Of a stretch of 9,311 nt of DNA, positions 1 through 8,400 are shown one piece after another; within the stretch, counting starts at the first letter, position 1, and every line of letters begins with the position of its first letter. This stretch comes from an uncultured Ktedonobacteraceae bacterium (GTDB lineage: Bacteria; Chloroflexota; Ktedonobacteria; Ktedonobacterales; Ktedonobacteraceae). The notes under the pieces were generated by a model that worked only from the letters and a program-made list of their open reading frames with translations, was not told where the DNA came from and ran no database searches. The position numbers were made by a program, and so were the translations under genes. The stretch lies in contig CATPCK010000899.1 in the NCBI GenBank assembly GCA_955652655.1, forward strand, positions 1 through 9,311, in the 5' to 3' direction.

Positions 1-2019
1 ATCTTGTACCTGGTCATGCCCTTCATCGAGGGAGGTACGCTGACGAGCTACCTGCGCCGCAGCCTGCCCGATCTCAACGAGGTTTCCGCCATCTACCAGC
101 AGTTACTGGACGCGGTCGAATACGCGCACGATGAAGGGCTTATTCACCGGGATATCAAATCCTCCAATGTCCTGCTGGAGCAGCGGCGCAGTGGCACTCC
201 TCATGTCTACCTGGCCGATTTCGGGTTGGTACGCGCTTCAAAGCAGGCTGAATTAGAGCAGGCCAGGAAACCTATTCCCCTGGACCAGGTGCCGGGGACG
301 CCGCACTATATGGCCCCGGAACAGACGATGGGCATTGTAACCACGTCGAGTGATATCTACGCGTTGGGCGTATTGCTCTACCAGCTGTTGACAGGTGTAT
401 TGCCCTATGATGATCCCGACGAGGAACAGGTTATCCAGATGCACCTGTCCGCGCCTATTCCCTCTCCTTCTGATCATGATGCCACCATCCCGACTGAACT
501 CAGCGAAGTAGTACGTACGGCCATGGCGAAACGTGTCGAAGACCGTTACAACAGTATAGCGGAGTTACGCCAGGCTTTTTTAGCCGCCATCCGGTCTCCT
601 GAAGAAGCAACATTGCAAGTAGAAAACAACCTCGTTGCTGATGAGGTGTTTCCTCCTGTTGGCCGCCCTATTTCCACTCCCTTACAACCGTTTGAGGCGC
701 CACTTCCAATGCTCCTGGTTGAGCAGCGGCGCAAAAGGCAGGTTTCGTCCGAGGCCATTGCGCGAGGAAGACAGCGCACTACGGATGATGTGCGCAGGAA
801 CAAGCTGCGCACCACAGAGCCTATCCACGGCCGACAGGGGAAACGCAAACGTTTTACGCTAGCGATTATGGCGGTGGTATTAGTTCCGGTCGTTCTACTT
901 GCCCTGCTGGTTGCGCCCCGCATAATGGGCGTCAGCCTCTTTCCCGTAGGGGTTCCCTTGTTGGGAGCCGATCCAACCGCTACACTAACCATCACCCCGC
1001 AAGCGAAAAGTCTCAATGATACCTATATATTGACGGCTTCGCCACAGGTCAGCAAACCTGATGTGACCACGCGTGAGCTTCCCAATCGTTTAGTGCCAGG
1101 CTCGTTGACGGATAGCCGTACCGTGCCAACATCGGGCAGCGCCTTCGTTTCAGGCGTGCAGGCCAGGGGCTACCTTCTTTTTGTGAATAGCGGCGAATCA
1201 CCCGCCTTTGTACCGGCGGGTATTACCTTTACTACAACGCTGGGCGTGCCTGTACAAACTACCCAGACGGTAGAGGTACCGCCGCAACAGAATGGTCAGA
1301 ACGGGACAAGTACCGCTTCAGCCGTCGCAGTAAACGCGGGGTCGATAGGAAATATACCCGTCAATACGCTCGCCAGAAAATGCTGTCACGGTCTCTTTGT
1401 CAGCAATCCTGATCAGTTTAGTGGAGGTGTCGACGCCCACCTGGCGCATGCCATCGCTCAGGCTGATATCGATGGCGTGCGTGGCCAGTTGAGTTCAGCG
1501 CTACAGCAACGGGTGTTAAAGCAACTGGTGATTACAATGGCGCCAGGGGAAGTAATGGCCCAACAGCCAGTTTATCGCACAACAGTCTCATCGGATAATC
1601 CTGTAGGAAGTCAGGCAAACCAGGTCAACGTCCGGGTCACCGTCTCAACCACCGTTATTGTCTATAACCGCTCGCTTGCGGGAAATCTTGCCATTCAGTT
1701 ATTAAACGCACAAGCGCAACAGACGCTGGGTAATAGCTACTTACAACAGGCTACGCCTACTGTCGGCATCCCTCATGTCGTACAGCTAGGGAAGAGCGGC
1801 GTGATTTATCTCAGTGTGCCAGTACGCGAGGTCTGGGTTTATGCATTTTCATCGCGGCAATTTAATCAGTGGAAGCAATCTATCAAGGGAGCAACAGTGG
1901 ACGCGGCACTTGCTTACCTCAATGCACAGGGGGGCGTCGAGGCTGTACAGATTCATCTGCCCTTTGGGACCGATCACTTTCCTTCAACCATTAATCAGAT
2001 AAGAATCATGGTGGTATGA
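1..2019 (+). CDS. Transmembrane Ser/Thr protein kinase with baseplate-J-like ectodomain (5' partial)
   Basis: This is a PknB/Hanks-type receptor kinase. Residues are counted from the codon at base 4; the frame is open to the left edge, so the glycine loop and VAIK lysine lie outside the window. Visible from the hinge (YLVMPFIEGGTL) onward are the catalytic loop HRDIKSSN (48-55), DFG (72-74), GTPHYMAPE (98-106) and the C-lobe to about 197. A basic juxtamembrane stretch (about 238-283) leads to one membrane helix (about 284-305), giving a cytoplasmic kinase and an outside C-terminus. The outer part (306-671) has no PASTA repeats. Residues about 385-500 (VPAG start, NAGSIGNIPVNT, VSNPDQFSGG, then an ADID helix) resemble the baseplate J/gp47-like domain seen in some Chloroflexota surface proteins. 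That domain call is from memory of the pattern and less certain than the kinase call. The ectodomain carries a Cys-Cys pair (460-461). Its ligand and substrates are unknown. Confidence 0.9.
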   Translation: MLYLVMPFIEGGTLTSYLRRSLPDLNEVSAIYQQLLDAVEYAHDEGLIHRDIKSSNVLLEQRRSGTPHVYLADFGLVRASKQAELEQARKPIPLDQVPGTPHYMAPEQTMGIVTTSSDIYALGVLLYQLLTGVLPYDDPDEEQVIQMHLSAPIPSPSDHDATIPTELSEVVRTAMAKRVEDRYNSIAELRQAFLAAIRSPEEATLQVENNLVADEVFPPVGRPISTPLQPFEAPLPMLLVEQRRKRQVSSEAIARGRQRTTDDVRRNKLRTTEPIHGRQGKRKRFTLAIMAVVLVPVVLLALLVAPRIMGVSLFPVGVPLLGADPTATLTITPQAKSLNDTYILTASPQVSKPDVTTRELPNRLVPGSLTDSRTVPTSGSAFVSGVQARGYLLFVNSGESPAFVPAGITFTTTLGVPVQTTQTVEVPPQQNGQNGTSTASAVAVNAGSIGNIPVNTLARKCCHGLFVSNPDQFSGGVDAHLAHAIAQADIDGVRGQLSSALQQRVLKQLVITMAPGEVMAQQPVYRTTVSSDNPVGSQANQVNVRVTVSTTVIVYNRSLAGNLAIQLLNAQAQQTLGNSYLQQATPTVGIPHVVQLGKSGVIYLSVPVREVWVYAFSSRQFNQWKQSIKGATVDAALAYLNAQGGVEAVQIHLPFGTDHFPSTINQIRIMVV

Positions 2020-2021
2020 GC

Positions 2022-2054
2022 ATCTGACTTGCAGATCAATGCATATGCTATACT
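2022..2054 (+). promoter_or_regulatory. Candidate sigma-70-like promoter for the cystathionine beta-synthase gene
   Basis: TATACT at 2049-2054 matches the -10 consensus at five of six bases. Possible -35 elements are weak: CTGACT (2024-2029, 19-bp spacer) or TTGCAG (2029-2034, 14-bp spacer). It lies in the 119-bp gap after the kinase gene. Initiation would fall near base 2061, after the GTG at 2055 and before the ATG at 2139. A short ATCTG/CAGAT inverted repeat (2022-2036) overlaps the -35 area. Confidence 0.35.
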
Positions 2055-2138
2055 GTGGCTGTCAAAGCACGTGCTGGCAGTGTTGGTAGTGCAGCCTGGC
2101 ACAACCTTGCAGAAAAGACAAGAGGTATAGACAGCATT

Positions 2139-3548
2139 ATGAGTGATAAAACAGAACCCGCTATGGGCGAGATGCGCTATTATAAATCCATACTCGAGTT
2201 AATGGGCAACACCCCGCTCGTACACCTCAATCATGTTGCCAGCGATGTGCCGCCGCTCGTTCTGGCCAAAATGGAGATGTTTAATCCAGGTGGAAGTGTC
2301 AAAGATCGCATTGGACCCGCGATGATCGAATATTGTGAGAAGCGTGGGTTACTGCGTCCAGGCGGCACCATTGTTGAGCCGACCAGTGGTAATACGGGTC
2401 ATGGGTTGGCTATCGCCGCGGCCATCAAAGGCTATCATTGTATCTTTGTGATGACCGATAAAGTGAGCGAGGAGAAGCGCAGCCTCTTGCGAGCCTACGG
2501 CGCCGAGGTGGTTATCTGTCCCAGCAGCGTTACCCACGAGTCTCCGGAACACTACAAAAATGTGGCCCATCGCCTGGCCGAAGAGATTCCAGGCGCTTGC
2601 TGTCCCGATCAATACTCGAATCCCGCCAATCCTGCTACTCACTATGTCACCACCGGCCCCGAAATATGGCGCGATACGGCGGGGCGCATTACCGCATTTG
2701 TGGCAGGTATCGGCACAGGCGGCACCATCTCTGGCACGGGCCGCTATCTCAAAGAGCAGAATCCACAGATAAAAATCATTGGTGCTGATCCGCCTGGCTC
2801 GGTCTACTCTGGCGATACTCCTGGTCCATACAAGGTTGAAGGTATCGGCATGGAGATAATTCCAACGAATTACGACCCCTCTGTCGTCGATGAAGTGATT
2901 CGTATCGAGGACCGCATCTCATTCTACTGGGCACGCAGGCTGGCTCGCGAGGAGGGCATTCTTACCGGTGGTTCCGCGGGGACCGCCCTGGGAGCCGCTC
3001 TCACATATGCACGCCACTTAACCGCCAATGACGTGGTCGTGGTGTTGTTACCCGATACCGGGCGTGGCTACTTGAGTAAACAATTCAACGATACCTGGCT
3101 GCGTGAGAACAATATGCTCGTGCAGACCGAGACAACAGAGCCTACCATGCGCGATGTGCTGACGTATCGCCGCAGCCACACACGCACCATGCCGCTCGTC
3201 GTCAGTGTGAGGCCGACTGACTCTGTCGCTGACGCAGTTGAACTGTTGCGCCGCTACGGCATAAGCCAGACGCCGGTCATGCAGGATGGCCACATGGTTG
3301 GGAGCCTTACCGAGAACCTGCTGCTGCGCTATTTCGCCAGTGGCGAATCACTGGCCGCGGAGACCGTGAGTAACTTGCAAGGCCCCCCATTCCCACAATT
3401 GCCGGCGCATGCGCTGGCACAGGAAGCCTATACCCTGTTCACCAGCGGGCAGTCGGCAGTAGCCGTCATGAATGGCGATCTCCTGGAGGGTATAGTGACA
3501 AAGAGCGATCTCCTGGAGTTTTGGGCGCATAATCGCAGCGGGAAATAG
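2139..3548 (+). CDS. cbs: Cystathionine beta-synthase (PLP fold type II) with C-terminal CBS-domain pair
   Basis: This enzyme condenses serine and homocysteine to cystathionine, the first step of transsulfuration in the cytoplasm. Counted from ATG 2139 it has 469 residues, close to bacterial CBS enzymes of about 460. The PLP Schiff-base lysine is K55 in NPGGSVKDR, the substrate loop is TSGNTG (82-87), the phosphate loop is GIGTGGTISG (190-199), and GGSAG (277-281) carries the residue facing the PLP ring nitrogen. VEGIGMEIIPT and the EEGILTGGSAG stretch favour CBS over O-acetylserine sulfhydrylase. Two CBS modules follow (about 336-402 and 407-462), forming a Bateman pair that may bind an adenosyl ligand; there is no heme-binding N-terminal extension. 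The frame is open from GTG 2055 (497 aa), but that GTG has no Shine-Dalgarno and sits directly on the -10. ATG 2139 has AGAGGT at 2121-2126, although the 12-nt spacing is long. No cystathionine gamma-lyase lies in the window. Confidence 0.93.
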   Translation: MSDKTEPAMGEMRYYKSILELMGNTPLVHLNHVASDVPPLVLAKMEMFNPGGSVKDRIGPAMIEYCEKRGLLRPGGTIVEPTSGNTGHGLAIAAAIKGYHCIFVMTDKVSEEKRSLLRAYGAEVVICPSSVTHESPEHYKNVAHRLAEEIPGACCPDQYSNPANPATHYVTTGPEIWRDTAGRITAFVAGIGTGGTISGTGRYLKEQNPQIKIIGADPPGSVYSGDTPGPYKVEGIGMEIIPTNYDPSVVDEVIRIEDRISFYWARRLAREEGILTGGSAGTALGAALTYARHLTANDVVVVLLPDTGRGYLSKQFNDTWLRENNMLVQTETTEPTMRDVLTYRRSHTRTMPLVVSVRPTDSVADAVELLRRYGISQTPVMQDGHMVGSLTENLLLRYFASGESLAAETVSNLQGPPFPQLPAHALAQEAYTLFTSGQSAVAVMNGDLLEGIVTKSDLLEFWAHNRSGK

Positions 3549-3586
3549 GTTTTGCTAATTGATGCCCGCAAACCATTATTGAGTAG

Positions 3587-3624
3587 GAAGAGAGCAAGGA
3601 AAGCACTGCTACCTTGCTCCCTCC
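3587..3624. terminator. Hairpin between convergent genes, possible weak bidirectional terminator
   Basis: GAGCAAGG (3592-3599) pairs perfectly with CCTTGCTC (3612-3619). A smaller AGC/GCT stem (3602-3604 with 3608-3610) sits in the loop, and a few pairs extend outward with mismatches. It lies between the cbs stop (3548) and the propeller-gene stop (3637). Neither side has a real T-run, so intrinsic termination would be weak and Rho or another factor may be needed. Confidence 0.45.
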
Positions 3625-3636
3625 TGCCCGGACCTC

Positions 3637-5313
3637 TTAGATGGGTCCATAGATTTCAAGCGAGCCCCCTGTCCCGACGAAAACCTCGCTATTCGCAACG
3701 ACTGGTACAGTAAACTTTATAAAACTGGGCAAGAGACTATGAAAGAGTTCTTTGCCCAGATTCGTCGCATCATACGCGCGGAGCGTGGCAGAGGGATCGA
3801 TTACCCATGCGATGCCTGTGTTAGACGTCGTGCCATTGCTGGAGATAACAACGTTGCCGCCATTGTAAGCTAGCGTTTCTGGTGACTGGGACGTCGGTGA
3901 GGTGGAAAGCAATCCATTCGTTAGTTTGAAGGCTTTGATGTGGTCATTTACTCCCCCAAAGTACACATACTCACCAGCAGAACCGTTCCAGTACGCTGGC
4001 GTACTCCATATACCTCCGACTGTATGAGGGGGAAGTTCTTGTAAGACTTTATCCACGTTCGTAAGATTCTGGTTACTACAAGGATTGCGAATAATGGTAT
4101 ATTTTCCTAGATTATTCGAATTCATGACGTAGATTCGACCCTCCTTGCCACTAGAGACTAACTCATTATGGGAAGGAATAAATATCGCACCAGACGAACC
4201 GACGTCAAGGTCGGCGGTATCCAGGCAGCCCTGGTTGAAGGGGGCAAAATAATCTACCCGTTGCAAGCCATTCTGCGTGCTCAATTTGATAGCTGAATCA
4301 CCAACATCAGGACCACCGGTATTCACGTCGAATGTACCATTGCCTGTTTGAAAGTAGATGTTGCCATTTGTGTCACTTACCAGCCCATCACCACTCATCC
4401 ATATGGCGGCTCGAACGCCGTTGCGGCTGGAATTATACACCGTAGTCTGCTGTAACGTTGAGCTATTGTAGCCCATTATCCAGCCATGATAGGGGTCTAA
4501 ATCACAGTATGACCCAAAGGCAATGTACACAGTCCCATTCATCAGTAGTAAGCCTGGGCGTTGCATCTGATGCGATGGATTAAACGTTACGATGCCATTG
4601 GCACTACCATCACCTGTTCCCGGCACGGATGCAGTAACAGCGATGGGGCTCCCCGGCCTTTCCTTGCCCGTTGTAATATCCAGAGCATGCAATCTCTCGA
4701 ATACAGCTCCATGCTCGGTTGTCGCAGCGACAACATACATGGTATTCGTATTGCCATCAATGACAGGCGTGCCGGTGATGCCATATTGTGGAGTAATCAC
4801 ACCGCAGTGAACATCATTTGAGGCTGAAACAGTGTTGATACCGTTTGTCGGGTCGGTAAAGTTTACATGCCAGAGCGGACCTACAGCACTCTTTTTATCG
4901 GCATCAAATGCATAGACACTGTCATGTTCCGTGGAGACGAAGGCCACGTTGTGCGTGCCGCCGTTGATGGTCAGATTAGGCACGAAAAGTGGCTGCGCGT
5001 ATACCTGTCCATCGACGGGGTACGAAACATGCTTGCCAAAGTGGATTGAATTGACATTGCCGGTATTGAGGATCGTTTCATTGGGGTATTGCCCTGTGCG
5101 AAAGTTATCGCTTTTGTAGGTCAGAACCGCTGAATTGCTGGCAGCAGCGTATGCTACCGACGCAAATGTGTAATTTGTCAGTACAAACGCTGTACCTGCC
5201 AGGATAACTGCAAATATAAGAACTGCGCTTACAGAGGGTAAGAACTGCCGTTTGAGAAACAAAGTTTCGCGTCTAGCACCGTTGATCCCCCTGTCAGATG
5301 GTTGCCTGTGCAT
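3637..5313 (-). CDS. Secreted PQQ-binding-like beta-propeller protein, function unknown
   Basis: This is a 558-residue exported protein. The N-terminus is basic (RR at 14-15, KRQ at 21-23), followed by a hydrophobic core (about 25-48) and a likely cleavage after AYA near 56. It could instead stay as a membrane anchor. The rest is a repeat-built propeller. Blade-like strands end in patterns such as HDSVYAFDADKK (130-141), ERLHALDITTGKE (206-218), EGRIYVMNSNN (391-401), DHIKAFKLTNG (457-467), ATLRAYDATNLG (509-520) and GGSLEIYG (549-556), about eight in all. The opening (SDNFRTGQYPNETIL, then YPVDGQVYAQPLFVPN) matches a family often labelled PQQ-like. I see no cytochrome CxxCH motif and no clear quinoprotein dehydrogenase signature, so enzyme activity should not be assumed. 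Four cysteines (170, 270, 363, 412) could form disulfides. ATG 5313 has a strong AGGAG (5321-5325) seven bases upstream. The S53 gene lies upstream on the same strand. Confidence 0.82.
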   Translation of the reverse strand: MHRQPSDRGINGARRETLFLKRQFLPSVSAVLIFAVILAGTAFVLTNYTFASVAYAAASNSAVLTYKSDNFRTGQYPNETILNTGNVNSIHFGKHVSYPVDGQVYAQPLFVPNLTINGGTHNVAFVSTEHDSVYAFDADKKSAVGPLWHVNFTDPTNGINTVSASNDVHCGVITPQYGITGTPVIDGNTNTMYVVAATTEHGAVFERLHALDITTGKERPGSPIAVTASVPGTGDGSANGIVTFNPSHQMQRPGLLLMNGTVYIAFGSYCDLDPYHGWIMGYNSSTLQQTTVYNSSRNGVRAAIWMSGDGLVSDTNGNIYFQTGNGTFDVNTGGPDVGDSAIKLSTQNGLQRVDYFAPFNQGCLDTADLDVGSSGAIFIPSHNELVSSGKEGRIYVMNSNNLGKYTIIRNPCSNQNLTNVDKVLQELPPHTVGGIWSTPAYWNGSAGEYVYFGGVNDHIKAFKLTNGLLSTSPTSQSPETLAYNGGNVVISSNGTTSNTGIAWVIDPSATLRAYDATNLGKELFHSLLPSFIKFTVPVVANSEVFVGTGGSLEIYGPI

Positions 5314-5320
5314 CTTACAT

Positions 5321-5325
5321 CTCCT
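5321..5325 (-). promoter_or_regulatory. Ribosome binding site of the propeller gene
   Basis: On the minus strand this reads AGGAG, with seven bases to ATG 5313. It is a strong site and fixes the start, giving a protein that begins with a proper export signal. Confidence 0.75.
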
Positions 5326-5340
5326 CTAAGGCTACAAAAG

Positions 5341-5425
5341 AACTTGTTGTTGAGCATGAATTCCTGGTGGAGTTATGAGGGGTCTTCAGGGACATATCTT
5401 CTGAAGACCCCGCTCACAACAACTT
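5341..5425. repeat. Nested inverted repeat (two-tier stem-loop) between the two secreted-protein genes
   Basis: The inner hairpin has an 11-bp perfect stem, GGGGTCTTCAG (5379-5389) with CTGAAGACCCC (5401-5411), and an 11-nt loop. The outer arms also pair: TTGTTGT (5344-5350) with ACAACAA (5416-5422), and GAGC (5352-5355) with GCTC (5412-5415), separated by one bulged T. An AA/TT pair lies beyond a C-C mismatch. The right-hand arms are contiguous, while the left arms are separated by about 23 nt. No T-run follows on either strand, so a classical terminator is not the obvious reading. It could be a transcript-stabilising structure, an attenuator or a small repeat element. No clean target-site duplication is visible. 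Confidence 0.7.
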
Positions 5426-5464
5426 ACGAAAAAGCCGTAATGTTGCCGAGGCATTAAAGAAAGA

Positions 5465-8400
5465 TTAGTGGCTGGAATAGCCGACTACATCGGTTCCACC
5501 CTGATCACTACCAAAGCCAAAGTACATGACACGTTCAGCCACAATGAGCGCCGTGCTCGGATTACTCGGAGAGATGGCTTGTGCGGTTATTGAGACCGAC
5601 CCTTGAGCGATCGGGTTGATGACCGCGTTGACGTCAATTGTACTGCGGCTATGCGCTTTGACTACCGTTTGTTGCTGGAAAATCAGGCCAGCAGCGAAGT
5701 ATGTTACTGCCACCGTCTCATCGGTACCTGTCGGATTTTCCAGTGTCAGGTACTCCTGGAATGCGCCTCCGGTATAACCCTCAGCGAAGGAACACGCATT
5801 AGCTGCAGCGGTTGCACCAATCACGTCTGTACCGCCTGAGAAATGGGAACTAGTGGCATGGAAGTACATCAGACGATCCGCCACAATGGGATTGTCTGAT
5901 GTAATCTCTGCTGAGACGGCAGCCGTTGCACCTGGATGTGCATTCACATCGAACTGGACCTGGCCAAATGCAGGAACCTGGACCGGGAAAACCTGCGTAC
6001 TTCCATCGGTATATTCGAGCTTAATACTTGAATTTGCCGTGTTCGCGCCAAAGTTTGCCAGTTCAAAGTACTCCTGGAAGTTGGTTCCGGTGAAACCTTC
6101 GGCAAAGAGCCAATCAGTGCCTGGAGCCATTACTCCTACCTGGCTGGCTGCCCCAGTGGTAAGACCTCCCGCGTTGGGGATATTGTCCGTAAAGTACATG
6201 GGGCGTTCAGCAACAATTGGGCGGTCCGACGCAACGCTAATAGCTACTTTCTGATGTAATCCGACATCAACTGGTGAAGCGGTCTGACGTTGGAGCGGCC
6301 CTACAGTTTTTGTCTCTATCGGGCATTTCGCCTGGCCAGTTGCGCCGCAACTACCGGTGAAGTAGGTAATGGTTACCGTAGCGGTCACGGCGCTGCTGGG
6401 ATTGATGAGCGTGATGTAGGTAGCGTATTTCGCTTGCCCTGATTGTAAACTACTGGCTTCGGCAAAGTAATACGAGTTGGATGGGAAGGGCGCGCCAATG
6501 ATGTCAGTGCCACTTGGAATGCTCATAAAGTTGAAGTACATGGGGCGTTCAACCACGAGAGGGGGACCAGAGTTGATATGTACAATAGTCGCGACATTGA
6601 TGTGTGAAGTGCTGGTTGATGGTGTATTCAAATCAGCGTTAACATTTTCTGTAAAACGCGTGCTCGGGTTGATGTTCCTGGTCACCGTTATACTTGATGG
6701 AGTATGTCCCTGCATCAAAAATGTCAGGGAAACGTTCGTGACATTGATTGGGTCGGGGTTCTGCAGCGTAAGATATTCCTGGAAGCCATTACCCACGATG
6801 CCTTCGGCGAAAAACCAGTTGGTGTTAGCCGGCGCGCTACGCCATCCGCTGTTGTTAAGTGTGAGCGTTACCAGGTCTGTTGCCAGGTTAGAGGCGTTGT
6901 AACTTCCAAGCCCTGTTGCCAGGTCATAAACTGCCGTTGCAGGATATTTGCCCTGTTGCAGGCTTCTATAGTCGTTGTTGCCAGAGGTGACATCGTGCAA
7001 ATCGTTGCTATAACTTGTACCACTTGCAATTTGGTAGAGCAGTGGGTTGACAAAGCCAATATTGAAGCCGCCACCCTGTCCCGACTCTTCGTTCGTTAAC
7101 GCCATCAATGCCGCCCATATGGGAGCTGCGGCGTCGGTGCCCCCAATAATAAGCCAGGGATTAGTTGAACTACAGCCTGCCGCTGCCGCAGTGCAGTAAA
7201 TCGGGTAACCTGTGAAGTAGTTGGCGTTTAACGCTACGTCAGGAACTTCTCGGCAGTTTTGTCCCGTAGGAGCGTTACACACTGTTCCTGTACTATACTG
7301 GTTATTGACCCCAGGCGCACTTTGCCATGAGGGCATGGGCCATTTCTGGCTGATACCGCCACCGGAGGCTCCACTGGGTTTATTCTGTACGACCGGGTTG
7401 TTCCAGACGGTCTCACTTGCATATGAGCCATTTGAATTTAAGGTGAGGGTTGTACCACCTACGCCAGTCACCCAGGGTTGTGCAGCTGGATCACCAGCAT
7501 TCAATGTCGTGTCTGGCGATTGGCTGGTATAGCAACCTGAACTGCCACTGTTACCTGACGAGGAAATGATACTTTGCCCTTGAGCTGCCGCGACTGTGAA
7601 AAACGTGTTCTCTTGATCGAGTTCATTTGGATCAAGCTGAAGGACATCTTTTTCGCAACTGCTCCAACTGGTACTCACTATTGCAGGAGCATCCTGTACA
7701 ATCTGGCTCCACTCGGCGTTATAGTCGACTACGCTGTTATTGGTGCCTGCCTCATATATCCTTAGCGACCCGAGCTTTGGAGCCAGACCTAGCAGCAACT
7801 CAGCATCTTGTTCGACCTCGATCATGCCATTGCCTGTTGGTATGGGGTCTGGCCCTGTCGCGATCGTTTGAATCTTGGTCGTGCTATGGCCATAGCATGA
7901 CTCGTAAGCCGAAATATCGCTCGCCTGAAACGAGGCCAGCTCGAATAGGGCGACAGTTTGACCTTCGCCGTGATATCCCTGGTTATATAGCCCATTCAGG
8001 TTATAAGCAGCGGAGATCTGATCAGGGGTAAAATAGCCGCTGCTATGTCCCAGGCAAGTGACGGCAGCGGGAGAGATACCTACTTTATTAACTACGAGGC
8101 TGTGAGCAGCGCTAATTGTATGCTGCCAGTACAACGCATTGCTGAGTCCATCAAAGCTTTGCACATCCCCTACAAGTGAAGATGGTAGGAGGGGATCGGT
8201 CGTATTTGAGTAGAATGCCTGTCCATTTGGTGCAACATAGTTCTGGATAGTGACATGAAACACTCGTTCCACCAGACTGAGCGGACCTTTGAACGTAATC
8301 AGCAATCGATTGCTATAAGTTCCTGTGATCGTAAAGCCGGATGCTTGCAGGTACCTGAGAAATGCATCGTGTGTCGCCTTTGTCGGAGCAAACACACCTA

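Noticed and set aside
546..1016. 156-codon minus-strand frame inside the kinase gene
   Set aside because: It lies opposite the well-supported kinase juxtamembrane and membrane-helix coding sequence and looks like a composition artefact.
2022..2036. ATCTG/CAGAT hairpin after the kinase stop as a terminator
   Set aside because: The stem is only 5 bp and no T-run follows; the adjacent GCATATGC is just a short AT-rich palindrome.
5277..5313. Twin-arginine (Tat) signal in the propeller protein (RRETLFLKR)
   Set aside because: The spacing does not fit the RRxFLK consensus; a Sec-type signal with a basic N-region explains the sequence as well.
5429..5456. Intrinsic terminator right after the S53 stop (minus strand, ending in TTTTT)
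   Set aside because: Only three G-C pairs plus two A-T pairs across a mismatch can form, with a 13-nt loop; too weak to call.
5603..8031. Several long plus-strand open frames (for example 5853-6254, 6477-6902, 7627-8031)
   Set aside because: They are antisense to the S53 gene, whose frame is complete and shows clear family motifs and repeats; the shadows show no recognisable domain.
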